This document shows, piece after piece, positions 1-5,865 of a stretch of DNA of 5,865 nucleotides. Source of the DNA: an uncultured Mesocricetibacter sp. (GTDB lineage Bacteria > Pseudomonadota > Gammaproteobacteria > Enterobacterales > Pasteurellaceae); the NCBI GenBank assembly GCA_905373425.1, contig CAJPST010000135.1, positions 1 through 5,865 on the forward strand, in the 5' to 3' direction. The notes below the pieces were generated by a model that saw only the letters and a program-made list of their open reading frames with translations, searched no databases and was not told the DNA's origin. Positions within the stretch are counted from its first letter, which is position 1; every line of letters begins with the position of its first letter. The translations under genes and the position numbers were made by a program.

Positions 1-79
1 AAAAATTATTTTAAACAATTTGGCGATAATTGAAAAAATTGAACGCAGATTGGCGGATTATTAACAGAGAAACAAAATA
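1..79 (+). other. AT-rich leader of mukE, possibly ending an upstream reading frame
   Basis: About 20 of these 79 bases are G or C, much lower than in the genes that follow. One frame is open from base 2 to a TAA at 62-64 and would end in LAIIEKIERRLADY; the other two forward frames stop at 31-33 and 12-14. In known muk operons the gene just upstream of mukE is mukF, whose product in E. coli ends in a segment like VQAHVIDKY; I do not see that ending here in any frame. The open frame may therefore be a divergent MukF tail, the tail of another gene, or chance. If it is real, its stop lies 15 bases before the mukE start, which fits an operon. A GATAAT at 25-30 resembles a -10 box but has no convincing -35 partner. 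Confidence 0.3.
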
Positions 80-811
80 ATGACAGAAAATATTCAAGAT
101 CTTATTCCAACCAAATTGGCGACGGCAATTGCCAACCCATTATTTCCGGTGGTGGACAGCCTGTTACGTTCGGGCAGACATATCACACAAGAACAGCTGG
201 ATAATTATGCGTTTTTGGCAGATTTCCAAGATGAACTGGATACTTTTTATCGCCGCTATAATGTGGAATTAATTCGTGCTCCGGAAGGCTTTTTCTATCT
301 GCGTCCGAAAGCAACTACATTGATTGCCCGTTCGGTGCTGACCGAGTTGGAAATGTTGGTTGGTAAGGTATTGTGCTATTTATATCTCAGTCCTGAGCGT
401 TTAGCGCAACAGGGAATATTTTCTGTTCAAGAAGTGTATGATGAATTACTGAATTTGGCTGATGAGAGCAAATTACTGAAAGCGGTGAATCAGCGTTCAA
501 GCGGATCTGATTTGGACAAACAAAAATTGGCGGAGAAAGTTCGCGCCGCGATTAACCGTTTGCGCCGTCTGGGAATGCTCCACACGGTCGGAGAACAGCA
601 CAGCGGTAAATTTACCATTTCCGAAGCGGTGTTTCGTTTTGGGGCGGAGGTGCGTTCCGGTGATGATCCGCTCGAAGCACAATTACGTTTGATTCGCGAT
701 GGTGAGGCGGCTAATCCGCAATCGTTACAGGCGGATCAGAATGCAATAGAAAGTGCGGTAGAAAATAGCGATGAAATTGAAGATGAATTTGACGGGCAAG
801 GGGAAGAATAA
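80..811 (+). CDS. mukE: Chromosome partition protein MukE (condensin MukBEF subunit)
   Basis: MukE is the winged-helix accessory subunit of the MukBEF condensin. It binds the kleisin MukF as a dimer, helps bridge the MukB heads and takes part in DNA loading; it acts in the cytoplasm on the nucleoid. The 243-residue product matches E. coli MukE (about 234) nearly end to end. Recognisable blocks are LANPLF-like ANPLFPVVDSLLRSGRHI (19-35), YNVELIRAPEGFFYLRP (60-76), GKVLCYLYLSPERLA (95-109), the GSDLDKQKL segment (142-150), INRLRRLGM (158-166) and FRFGAEVRSGDDP (185-197). Conservation fades after about residue 210; the tail 211-243 is acidic and ends DEFDGQGEE, a character shared with the E. coli tail. 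The ATG at 80 aligns with the family start; its Shine-Dalgarno (AGAGA at 66-70) is weak. The stop overlaps the mukB start by one base. The tail contains a DNA uptake sequence. Confidence 0.98.
   Translation: MTENIQDLIPTKLATAIANPLFPVVDSLLRSGRHITQEQLDNYAFLADFQDELDTFYRRYNVELIRAPEGFFYLRPKATTLIARSVLTELEMLVGKVLCYLYLSPERLAQQGIFSVQEVYDELLNLADESKLLKAVNQRSSGSDLDKQKLAEKVRAAINRLRRLGMLHTVGEQHSGKFTISEAVFRFGAEVRSGDDPLEAQLRLIRDGEAANPQSLQADQNAIESAVENSDEIEDEFDGQGEE
751..759 (+). repeat. DNA uptake signal sequence (Hin-type USS), plus strand
   Basis: This is a perfect copy of the 9-base core AAGTGCGGT, followed by an AT-rich stretch (AGAAAATAG) as in the extended Haemophilus consensus. Such sites promote uptake of DNA from relatives during natural transformation. 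It lies in the variable acidic tail of mukE and encodes part of the tripeptide Ser-Ala-Val, a reading frame commonly used by coding uptake sites. Confidence 0.9.
798..806 (+). promoter_or_regulatory. Ribosome binding site of mukB inside the end of mukE
   Basis: AAGGGGAAG lies within the last codons of mukE. The AAGGGG core is seven bases before the mukB ATG at 811. It supports the upstream start, which includes the acidic N-terminal extension, over the next in-frame ATG at 877, whose upstream CAGG (865-868) is weaker. Together with the TAATG overlap it implies coupled translation of the two subunits. Confidence 0.75.
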
Positions 812-3800
812 TGTCTGAATTTGAACTTGAGAATGAACTTTTAGACGAAGAAACGGTGGAAGAACAGGTTGAAAAAATGCCTGAAAATCCGACCGCACTT
901 TCTGCATTTTCTTCTTCAAGCACGGCACCTCGCGGTAAATTCCGTTCACTCACATTGATTAACTGGAACGGTTTTTTTGCCCGTACCTTTGATCTGGACG
1001 AGTTGGTCACTACGCTTTCCGGCGGTAACGGAGCAGGTAAATCCACCACGATGGCGGGTTTTGTGACGGCATTGATTCCCGATTTAACTTTATTGCATTT
1101 TCGTAATACAACGGAAGCCGGTTCCACCGGAGGATCACGTGATAAAGGTTTACACGGTAAGTTAAAAGCAGGTGTATGTTACGCAGTATTGGATACGATA
1201 AATTCCCGTCATCAACGCATTTTGGTCGGCGTACGGTTACAACAGGTAGCTGGACGCGATAAGAAAGTTGATTTAAAAACGTTTTCCATTCAAGGGATAG
1301 AATTATCGCTAAATCCGACTGCACTTTTCACTGAAGTGGTGAATGAGCGTCAAGCCAAGGTATTGAATTTAAATGAACTAAAAGACAAAATCGATCAAAT
1401 TGGCGGACAGTTAAAGCAATATCATTCAATTACCGATTATCACGGAATGATGTTTGATTTGGGAATTATTCCGCGCCGCCTGCGTTCGTCATCCGACCGT
1501 AGCAAATTCTATAAACTTATCGAAGCGTCATTGTACGGCGGAATTTCCAGCGCAATCACTAAATCGTTGCGCGATTATCTTTTGCCGGAAAACCAAGGTG
1601 TGCGTAAAGCGTTCCAAGATATGGAAAGTGCGTTGCGTGAAAACCGAATGACGTTGGAAGCTATTAAAGTGACTCAAGCGGATCGGGATTTATTCAAGCA
1701 TCTGATTACCGAAACTACGAATTATGTTGCATCCGATTATATGCGAAATGCTAACGAACGGCAGGGTAACATAGAAAATGCACTACGTTTGCGTAAAGAA
1801 TGGTATCAGTCTAAGTCCGAACAGAGTTTGTCACAACATAAATTTGTGGAGTTCAGCCGTGAACTCGCCGAGCTGGCAGAAAGCGAAAAAGTACTCGAAG
1901 TGGATCATCAAAGTGCATCAGATCATTTGAATTTGGTGTTGAATGCGTTGCGCCATCAGGAAAAAATAGAGCGCTATCAAGAAGATGTTGGTGAGTTAAC
2001 AGAGAAACTGGAAGAACAAAAATTGGTGGTGGAATCTGCCAATGAGCAGTTGGAAGAAAGTCAGGCGCAATTTGAACAGTTAGAAAGTGAAGTGGATCAA
2101 ATCCGTAGCCAACTGGCGGATTATCAACAGGCGTTAGATGCTCAACAAACGCGAGCTTTACAATATCAACAAGCAATTCAGGCATTGGAAAAAGCCAAGA
2201 CTTTGTGCGGACTAGCTGATTTAGCAGTGAAAAATGCAGAGGAGTATCACGCTGAGTTTGAAGCTCAAGCAGAAGTGCTTACTTCTAACGTATTGGAACT
2301 GGAACATAAAATGTCCATTTCCGCAGCGGCAAAATCTCAGTTTGACAAAGCCTATCAGTTAGTGTGCAAAGTGGTGGGAGAAATCCCTCGTTCCGCAGCA
2401 TGGGAAAGTGCAAAGGAACTGTTACGTGAATATCCACACCAAAAAGTGCAAGCTCAACAAACGCCACAGTTGCTAGCTAAGCTACATGAACTAGAACAGC
2501 GTTACGCACATCAACAAAGTGCGGTCAAATTATTGGTTGATTTTAACCAACGCACGGATATAAATCTTGAAGACGCGGTGCAGTTGGAAGAATACCATGC
2601 AGAACAGGAAGCATTGCTGGAAGATTTGAATGCCGAACTTTCCGAGCTGGTAGAAGAGCGTTCGACCCTACGTCAAAAACGCGAACAGTTAAGCACTCAA
2701 TATAATGAAAATGCAGCAAAAGCTCCGGCTTGGTTGACTGCGCAAGCCGCATTAGAGAGATTGGAAGAACAAAGCGGAGAAAAATTCGACGATAGCCAAG
2801 ATGTGATGAACTTCATGCAGGCGCAACTGGTTAAAGAACGTGAGTTCACCATTCAACGTGATCAGCTGGAATTAAAACGTCAACAATTAGACGAGCAAAT
2901 CACCCGACTAAGCCAGCCGGACGGTTCTGAAGATGCACGTTTAAATGTGCTTGCCGAACGTTTTGGCGGAGTGCTATTGTCGGAGCTCTATGACGATGTA
3001 CCGATTGAAGATGCGCCGTATTTCTCGGCACTTTATGGGCCGGCGCGTCACGCGATTGTTGTGCGGGATCTGAATGTAGTAAAAGAGCAGTTGGCACAAT
3101 TGGAAGATTGTCCGGACGATTTATATTTGATTGAGGGCGATCCGTCTGAATTTGACGATAGCGTGCTTTCCGCACAAGAGCTGGAACACGGTGTCGTGGT
3201 GCAAGTGTCCGAGCGGGAATTGCGTTATTCCAAGTTCCCTGAAATTCCGTTATTTGGCCGAGCCGCGCGGGAAAAACACTTACAGGCATTGGAGATGCAA
3301 CGCGATGAAGTGGCGGAAGAATATGCTCAACGTGCGTTTGATGTGCAAAAATGCCAACGTTTGCATCAACAATTTAGCCAATTTGTCGGTTTGAATTTGG
3401 CTTTGGCATTCCAACCAAATCCGGAAGAAGTTATGCGCGTATTGAATACGGAGCGTAACGAAATCGATAGAAAACTGACCGCACTTTCTACGAATGAACA
3501 GCAACTTCGCCTGAAGTTAGACGATGTTAAAGAAAGAATGCAATTGCTGAATAAGTTGATTCCGCAATTAAATTTATTGGCCGATGACAGTCTTCTCGAT
3601 CGTATTGAAGAATGTCGCGAGCAATTGGATTTGGCGGAGCAAGACGAAATGTTTATTCGTCAGCACGGCGTGACATTGTCACAATTGGAGCCAATAGCTA
3701 ACACGCTGCAAAGTGATCCGGAAAATTATGAACGCTTAAAACAAGATCTGGCACAAGCGATTGAGCAACAAAAGCAAGTTCAACAGAAAATGTTCGCCTT

Positions 3801-5331
3801 GGCAGACGTAGTACAACGCAAAGCGCATTTTAATTATACCGAAAGCGTACAAACCGAAACTGACGGTTTGAACGAGCAATTACGTACACGTCTCGAACAG
3901 GCTCAGGCGCAACGGGAAAGCCAACGCGAACAGCTGCGTCAGAAACAGGAGCAATTTGCACAATATAATCGTGTGTATATTCAGCTACAAAGTTCGTTTG
4001 AGACTAAAAATCAAATGCTAAAAGAGCTGATCGCAGAGGTTAGCGAATTGGGCGTACGTGCCGATGCGGGAGCAGAAGAACGAGCCAGAATCCGAAAAGA
4101 CGAATTACATCAACAACTTTCCGTTAATCGTCAACGTCGTAGCTACGTAGAAAAACAATTAACCTTAATTGAAAGTGAAGCGTCGATGCTAGCTCGTCGT
4201 ATTCGTAAATCGGAAGCGGATTATAAAACTCAGCGCGAATTGGTGGTGGCGGCGAAAGTTAGTTGGTGTGTCGTGTTACGTTTATCACGTAACAGTGATG
4301 TGGAAAAACGCTTGAACCGCCGCGAACTGGCGTATCTGTCAGCAGAAGAATTGCGTTCAATGTCGGATAAAGCCTTGGGGGCACTCCGCAATGCTGTTGC
4401 CGATAATGAATATCTGCGTGATGCGTTACGCCTTTCTGAAGATAATCGTAAGCCGGAAAATAAAGTCCGTTTCTTTATCGCCGTATATCAGCATTTGCGC
4501 GAACGTATCCGTCAGGACATTATCAAAACCGATGATCCGATTGATGCGATTGAGCAAATGGAAATTGAATTATCTCGTTTAACCGATGAACTGACTAATC
4601 GCGAGCAGAAGCTGGCAATTAGCTCTGAATCTGTGGCGAATATTATGCGTAAAACTATCCAGCGTGAGCAAAATCGCATCCGTATGTTAAACCAAGGGTT
4701 ACAAAATATTGCTTTCGGGCAAGTGAAATCTGTGCGTTTGGTAGTAAATATTCGTGATACTCATGCAATGTTGCTTGATGCGCTTTCCGGTAATCAAGAA
4801 GATTATCAAGATCTGTTTAGCGATAATCGGATTACGTTCTCTGAAGCCATTGCCAAATTGTATCAACGCCTCAATCCACACATTGATATGGGCCAACGCA
4901 CGGCGCAAACTATCGGTGAAGAATTATTAGATTACCGTAATTATTTAGATCTGGAAGTAGAAGTGTATCGTGGTGCCGACGGCTGGTTACGTGCGGAAAG
5001 CGGTGCATTATCCACCGGTGAAGCTATTGGTACCGGGATGTCAATCCTGCTTATGGTGGTGCAAAGTTGGGAAGAAGAAAGTCGCCGTATTCGCGGTAAA
5101 GATATTGTACCGTGTCGTCTGTTGTTTCTTGATGAGGCTGCGCGTCTTGATGCTAAATCTATCTCTACTTTATTTGAACTGTGCGAGCGGTTGGATATGC
5201 AATTACTTATCGCAGCACCGGAAAATATCAGTCCGGAAAAGGGAACAACTTATAAGCTGGTACGTAAAATTTCAGGTAACCAAGAACATGTACATGTAGT
5301 CGGATTACGTGGTTTCGGAGCGGTAGAGTAG
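811..5331 (+). CDS. mukB: Chromosome partition protein MukB (SMC-like condensin ATPase)
   Basis: MukB is the SMC-like ATPase of MukBEF, which extrudes DNA loops, compacts and segregates the chromosome and works with topoisomerase IV. The 1506-residue product has the full architecture. Residues 1-40 are an acidic, then Ser-rich extension absent from E. coli MukB (1486). The N-terminal head starts at RGKFRSLTLINWNGFF (41-56), with Walker A GGNGAGKS at 71-78 (K77) and an Arg pair at 222-223 in RRLRS, where I recall the arginine finger lying. Coiled coil fills roughly 310-695, the hinge about 700-820 (SQPDGSED to PLFGRAAR), and coiled coil follows to about 1290, with the acyl-carrier-protein-binding joint near 1149-1160. 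The C-terminal head carries the signature LSTGE (1400-1404, S1401), Walker B RLLFLDE (1436-1442, D1441, E1442) and the ARLD D-loop (1444-1447). The C-terminus ends GLRGFGAVE, lacking the short E. coli tail. It is intact, with no frameshift. Stop codons TAG (5329-5331) and TGA (5335-5337) are in frame with one codon between. Confidence 0.99.
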   Translation: MSEFELENELLDEETVEEQVEKMPENPTALSAFSSSSTAPRGKFRSLTLINWNGFFARTFDLDELVTTLSGGNGAGKSTTMAGFVTALIPDLTLLHFRNTTEAGSTGGSRDKGLHGKLKAGVCYAVLDTINSRHQRILVGVRLQQVAGRDKKVDLKTFSIQGIELSLNPTALFTEVVNERQAKVLNLNELKDKIDQIGGQLKQYHSITDYHGMMFDLGIIPRRLRSSSDRSKFYKLIEASLYGGISSAITKSLRDYLLPENQGVRKAFQDMESALRENRMTLEAIKVTQADRDLFKHLITETTNYVASDYMRNANERQGNIENALRLRKEWYQSKSEQSLSQHKFVEFSRELAELAESEKVLEVDHQSASDHLNLVLNALRHQEKIERYQEDVGELTEKLEEQKLVVESANEQLEESQAQFEQLESEVDQIRSQLADYQQALDAQQTRALQYQQAIQALEKAKTLCGLADLAVKNAEEYHAEFEAQAEVLTSNVLELEHKMSISAAAKSQFDKAYQLVCKVVGEIPRSAAWESAKELLREYPHQKVQAQQTPQLLAKLHELEQRYAHQQSAVKLLVDFNQRTDINLEDAVQLEEYHAEQEALLEDLNAELSELVEERSTLRQKREQLSTQYNENAAKAPAWLTAQAALERLEEQSGEKFDDSQDVMNFMQAQLVKEREFTIQRDQLELKRQQLDEQITRLSQPDGSEDARLNVLAERFGGVLLSELYDDVPIEDAPYFSALYGPARHAIVVRDLNVVKEQLAQLEDCPDDLYLIEGDPSEFDDSVLSAQELEHGVVVQVSERELRYSKFPEIPLFGRAAREKHLQALEMQRDEVAEEYAQRAFDVQKCQRLHQQFSQFVGLNLALAFQPNPEEVMRVLNTERNEIDRKLTALSTNEQQLRLKLDDVKERMQLLNKLIPQLNLLADDSLLDRIEECREQLDLAEQDEMFIRQHGVTLSQLEPIANTLQSDPENYERLKQDLAQAIEQQKQVQQKMFALADVVQRKAHFNYTESVQTETDGLNEQLRTRLEQAQAQRESQREQLRQKQEQFAQYNRVYIQLQSSFETKNQMLKELIAEVSELGVRADAGAEERARIRKDELHQQLSVNRQRRSYVEKQLTLIESEASMLARRIRKSEADYKTQRELVVAAKVSWCVVLRLSRNSDVEKRLNRRELAYLSAEELRSMSDKALGALRNAVADNEYLRDALRLSEDNRKPENKVRFFIAVYQHLRERIRQDIIKTDDPIDAIEQMEIELSRLTDELTNREQKLAISSESVANIMRKTIQREQNRIRMLNQGLQNIAFGQVKSVRLVVNIRDTHAMLLDALSGNQEDYQDLFSDNRITFSEAIAKLYQRLNPHIDMGQRTAQTIGEELLDYRNYLDLEVEVYRGADGWLRAESGALSTGEAIGTGMSILLMVVQSWEEESRRIRGKDIVPCRLLFLDEAARLDAKSISTLFELCERLDMQLLIAAPENISPEKGTTYKLVRKISGNQEHVHVVGLRGFGAVE
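892..900 (-). repeat. DNA uptake signal sequence (Hin-type USS), minus strand
   Basis: ACCGCACTT on the plus strand is a perfect AAGTGCGGT on the minus strand. It encodes Thr-Ala-Leu (residues 28-30) inside the MukB N-terminal extension that E. coli lacks. It lies 132 bases from the oppositely oriented copy in the mukE tail. Confidence 0.9.
2517..2525 (+). repeat. DNA uptake signal sequence (Hin-type USS), plus strand
   Basis: This is a perfect AAGTGCGGT followed by CA and then AT-rich DNA (AATTATT, then TTGATTTTAA), the best match in the window to the extended Haemophilus consensus with its flanking AT tracts. It encodes Ser-Ala-Val in the N-terminal coiled-coil arm of MukB, near residues 570-572. 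Confidence 0.93.
3478..3486 (-). repeat. DNA uptake signal sequence (Hin-type USS), minus strand
   Basis: TGACCGCACTT at 3476-3486 is the reverse complement of the longer AAGTGCGGTCA form. The core encodes Thr-Ala-Leu (residues 890-892) in the C-terminal coiled-coil arm of MukB, a region that tolerates substitution. Confidence 0.92.
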
Positions 5332-5350
5332 CTCTGAGCTTGTAAAGATA

Positions 5351-5359
5351 TGGTATAAA
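5351..5359 (+). promoter_or_regulatory. Candidate extended -10 promoter for the transporter gene
   Basis: TGG followed by TATAAA has the TGn-TATAAT form of an extended -10 element, which can work without a good -35; none is visible at the expected distance. Transcription would begin near 5366 and give a leader of about 80 bases. A second TGn element, TGC-TATAGA at 5421-5429, lies so close to the start codon that it would leave almost no leader, so it is less likely. AT-rich DNA produces such matches by chance. Confidence 0.3.
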
Positions 5360-5374
5360 CCGGCTAATACTATG

Positions 5375-5391
5375 AATTCAAGTTTTGAATT
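5375..5391. repeat. Short perfect inverted repeat, 7-bp arms with 3-base loop
   Basis: AATTCAA, then GTT, then TTGAATT form a perfect AT-rich hairpin of weak stability. A run of A and G follows it on the plus strand, so it does not look like a Rho-independent terminator. It could be an operator-like palindrome between the candidate promoter and the transporter start, or chance in AT-rich DNA. Confidence 0.35.
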
Positions 5392-5434
5392 AAAAGAAAA
5401 GAATATCTAACGGCATTTCATGCTATAGAACAAT

Positions 5435-5439
5435 AAGGA
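5435..5439 (+). promoter_or_regulatory. Ribosome binding site of the transporter gene
   Basis: AAGGA lies seven bases before the ATG at 5447; a second AGGA (5441-5444) is too close to be the main site. An in-frame TAG at 5426-5428 rules out any longer start, which fixes the ATG at 5447. Confidence 0.75.
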
Positions 5440-5446
5440 AAGGAAA

Positions 5447-5865
5447 ATGCATTATCTCATTTTTGCTATTTTATGTAGCGTGTCAGTGTCGGTGTTGCTG
5501 AAAGTTGCACGTAAGCATAACATTGTCATCGAGCAGGCGATTGCTTTTAACTACATTGTGGCGTTGTCACTTTGTTATTTCTTGCTTAAGCCTGATTTTA
5601 AAGGCTTGGGTTTTACCGATTTTTTTCTGCAAAGCGAGGCGCAGCCGATTTTTCTGACATTAGGTATTTTGTTGCCGGTGGGATTTATGGTGATGTCTAG
5701 GGCGGTGGAATACGCAGGTATCGTCAGAACTGATGCGGCTCAGCGGTTGGCGCTATTTTTGCAGATTATTGCCGCTGTTTTCATTTTTAACGAAAGCCTC
5801 AGCCAAATGCGCATTATCGGTGTAGTTGTGGCATTTGGCGCATTATTCTGCCTGCTGTTTAAACC
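5447..5865 (+). CDS. EamA/DMT-family membrane transporter, N-terminal part (cut by window end)
   Basis: The frame starts at ATG 5447 and stays open to the last base, giving 139 codons plus two bases. The product begins MHYLIFAILCSVSVSVLLKV and is strongly hydrophobic, with five likely transmembrane helices at about residues 2-20, 30-47, 67-84, 101-115 and 121-138. The layout fits the first of the two EamA repeats of a ten-helix drug/metabolite transporter (usual length about 290). The stretch SRAVEYAGIVRTDAAQRLALFL (split here as SRAVEYAGIVR, 84-94, then TDAAQRLALFL, 95-105), followed by FNESLS (114-119) and a Gly in the next helix, resembles the end of an EamA repeat, where a conserved Glu follows helix 4. 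The protein would sit in the inner membrane; its substrate cannot be inferred. It lies 115 bases after mukB on the same strand and shows no functional link to it. The family call is by pattern, not by close homolog. Confidence 0.85.
   Translation, partial: MHYLIFAILCSVSVSVLLKVARKHNIVIEQAIAFNYIVALSLCYFLLKPDFKGLGFTDFFLQSEAQPIFLTLGILLPVGFMVMSRAVEYAGIVRTDAAQRLALFLQIIAAVFIFNESLSQMRIIGVVVAFGALFCLLFK

Larger units (their letters stand above)
5332..5446 (+). other. Intergenic region between mukB and the transporter gene
   Basis: This is 115 bases of AT-rich DNA without a recognisable gene. It contains an inverted repeat (5375-5391), a candidate extended -10 box (5351-5359) and the transporter's ribosome binding site (5435-5439). 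No GC-rich hairpin followed by a T-run is present on the plus strand, so no intrinsic terminator closes the muk operon here. A 12-codon ATG-to-TAA frame (5372-5410) has no Shine-Dalgarno and is probably chance. Confidence 0.7.

Noticed and set aside
25..30. GATAAT as a -10 box for mukE
   Set aside because: No -35 element at suitable spacing and no TGn extension; such a match is common in DNA of 25% GC.
1010..1324. Minus-strand open frame overlapping the MukB Walker A region, and similar minus-strand frames at 711-1127, 1853-2185 and 2900-3289
   Set aside because: They lie opposite strongly conserved mukB sequence, have no ribosome binding sites I can see and no recognisable protein features; they are shadows of the real gene.
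4970..5299. Plus-strand out-of-frame open frame over the MukB signature and Walker B motifs
   Set aside because: The overlapping mukB frame carries the conserved ATPase motifs; the alternative translation is Cys/Val-rich without family resemblance.
5329..5340. AGCTCTGAGCT palindrome at the mukB stop, considered as a terminator stem
   Set aside because: The stem is at most four or five base pairs with almost no loop and no T-run follows.
5372..5410. Twelve-codon frame (begins MNSSFELK) upstream of the transporter, considered as a leader peptide
   Set aside because: It has no Shine-Dalgarno, no run of regulatory codons and no paired attenuator structure; the inverted repeat within it is weak.
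1..5865. Search for a novel system: CRISPR arrays, insertion sequences, attachment sites, tRNA genes, retron-like or other structured RNA, defence genes
   Set aside because: Nearly all of the window is explained by mukE, mukB and a transporter; the two gaps total under 200 bases and show none of these features. MukBEF here has the standard housekeeping form and is not one of the SMC-like plasmid-defence systems.

Overview
This window is ordinary core chromosome from a member of the Pasteurellaceae. It holds the distal part of the MukBEF condensin operon and the start of an unrelated membrane transporter gene. The assignment rests on three things: MukE and MukB close to the gammaproteobacterial family but with a Haemophilus-style N-terminal extension on MukB; AT-leaning codon use; and four perfect copies of the 9-base DNA uptake core AAGTGCGGT (two per strand), where about 0.05 would be expected by chance. 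That core is the 'Hin' dialect (Haemophilus influenzae, Aggregatibacter and Pasteurella multocida type), not the ACAAGCGGT dialect of the Actinobacillus pleuropneumoniae/H. ducreyi group. I cannot name the species.

Layout. Positions 1-79 are about 25% GC; one frame is open from the window edge to a stop at 62-64, and I do not recognise a MukF C-terminus in it. mukE is at 80-811 and mukB at 811-5331; they share one base (TAATG) and are probably translationally coupled. Positions 5332-5446 are a short AT-rich intergenic stretch with a 7-bp inverted repeat and possible extended -10 boxes, but no intrinsic terminator on the plus strand. From 5447 to the window end runs the N-terminal half of an EamA/DMT-type transporter, cut off by the window edge.

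How the genes work together. MukB is the SMC-like ATPase of MukBEF; MukE, with the kleisin MukF (expected just upstream, outside the window), bridges the MukB heads and controls ATP-dependent DNA loading and loop extrusion. All ATPase motifs are intact. The hinge acidic residues known from E. coli to contact topoisomerase IV ParC are conserved, as are most of the coiled-coil joint residues that bind acyl carrier protein. This should be a functional, standard MukBEF. The transporter looks like an independent neighbour.

I found no undescribed system. The points most worth a second look are the acidic MukB N-terminal extension, the placement of uptake sequences in the variable tails at the mukE/mukB junction, and the unexplained sequence upstream of mukE.
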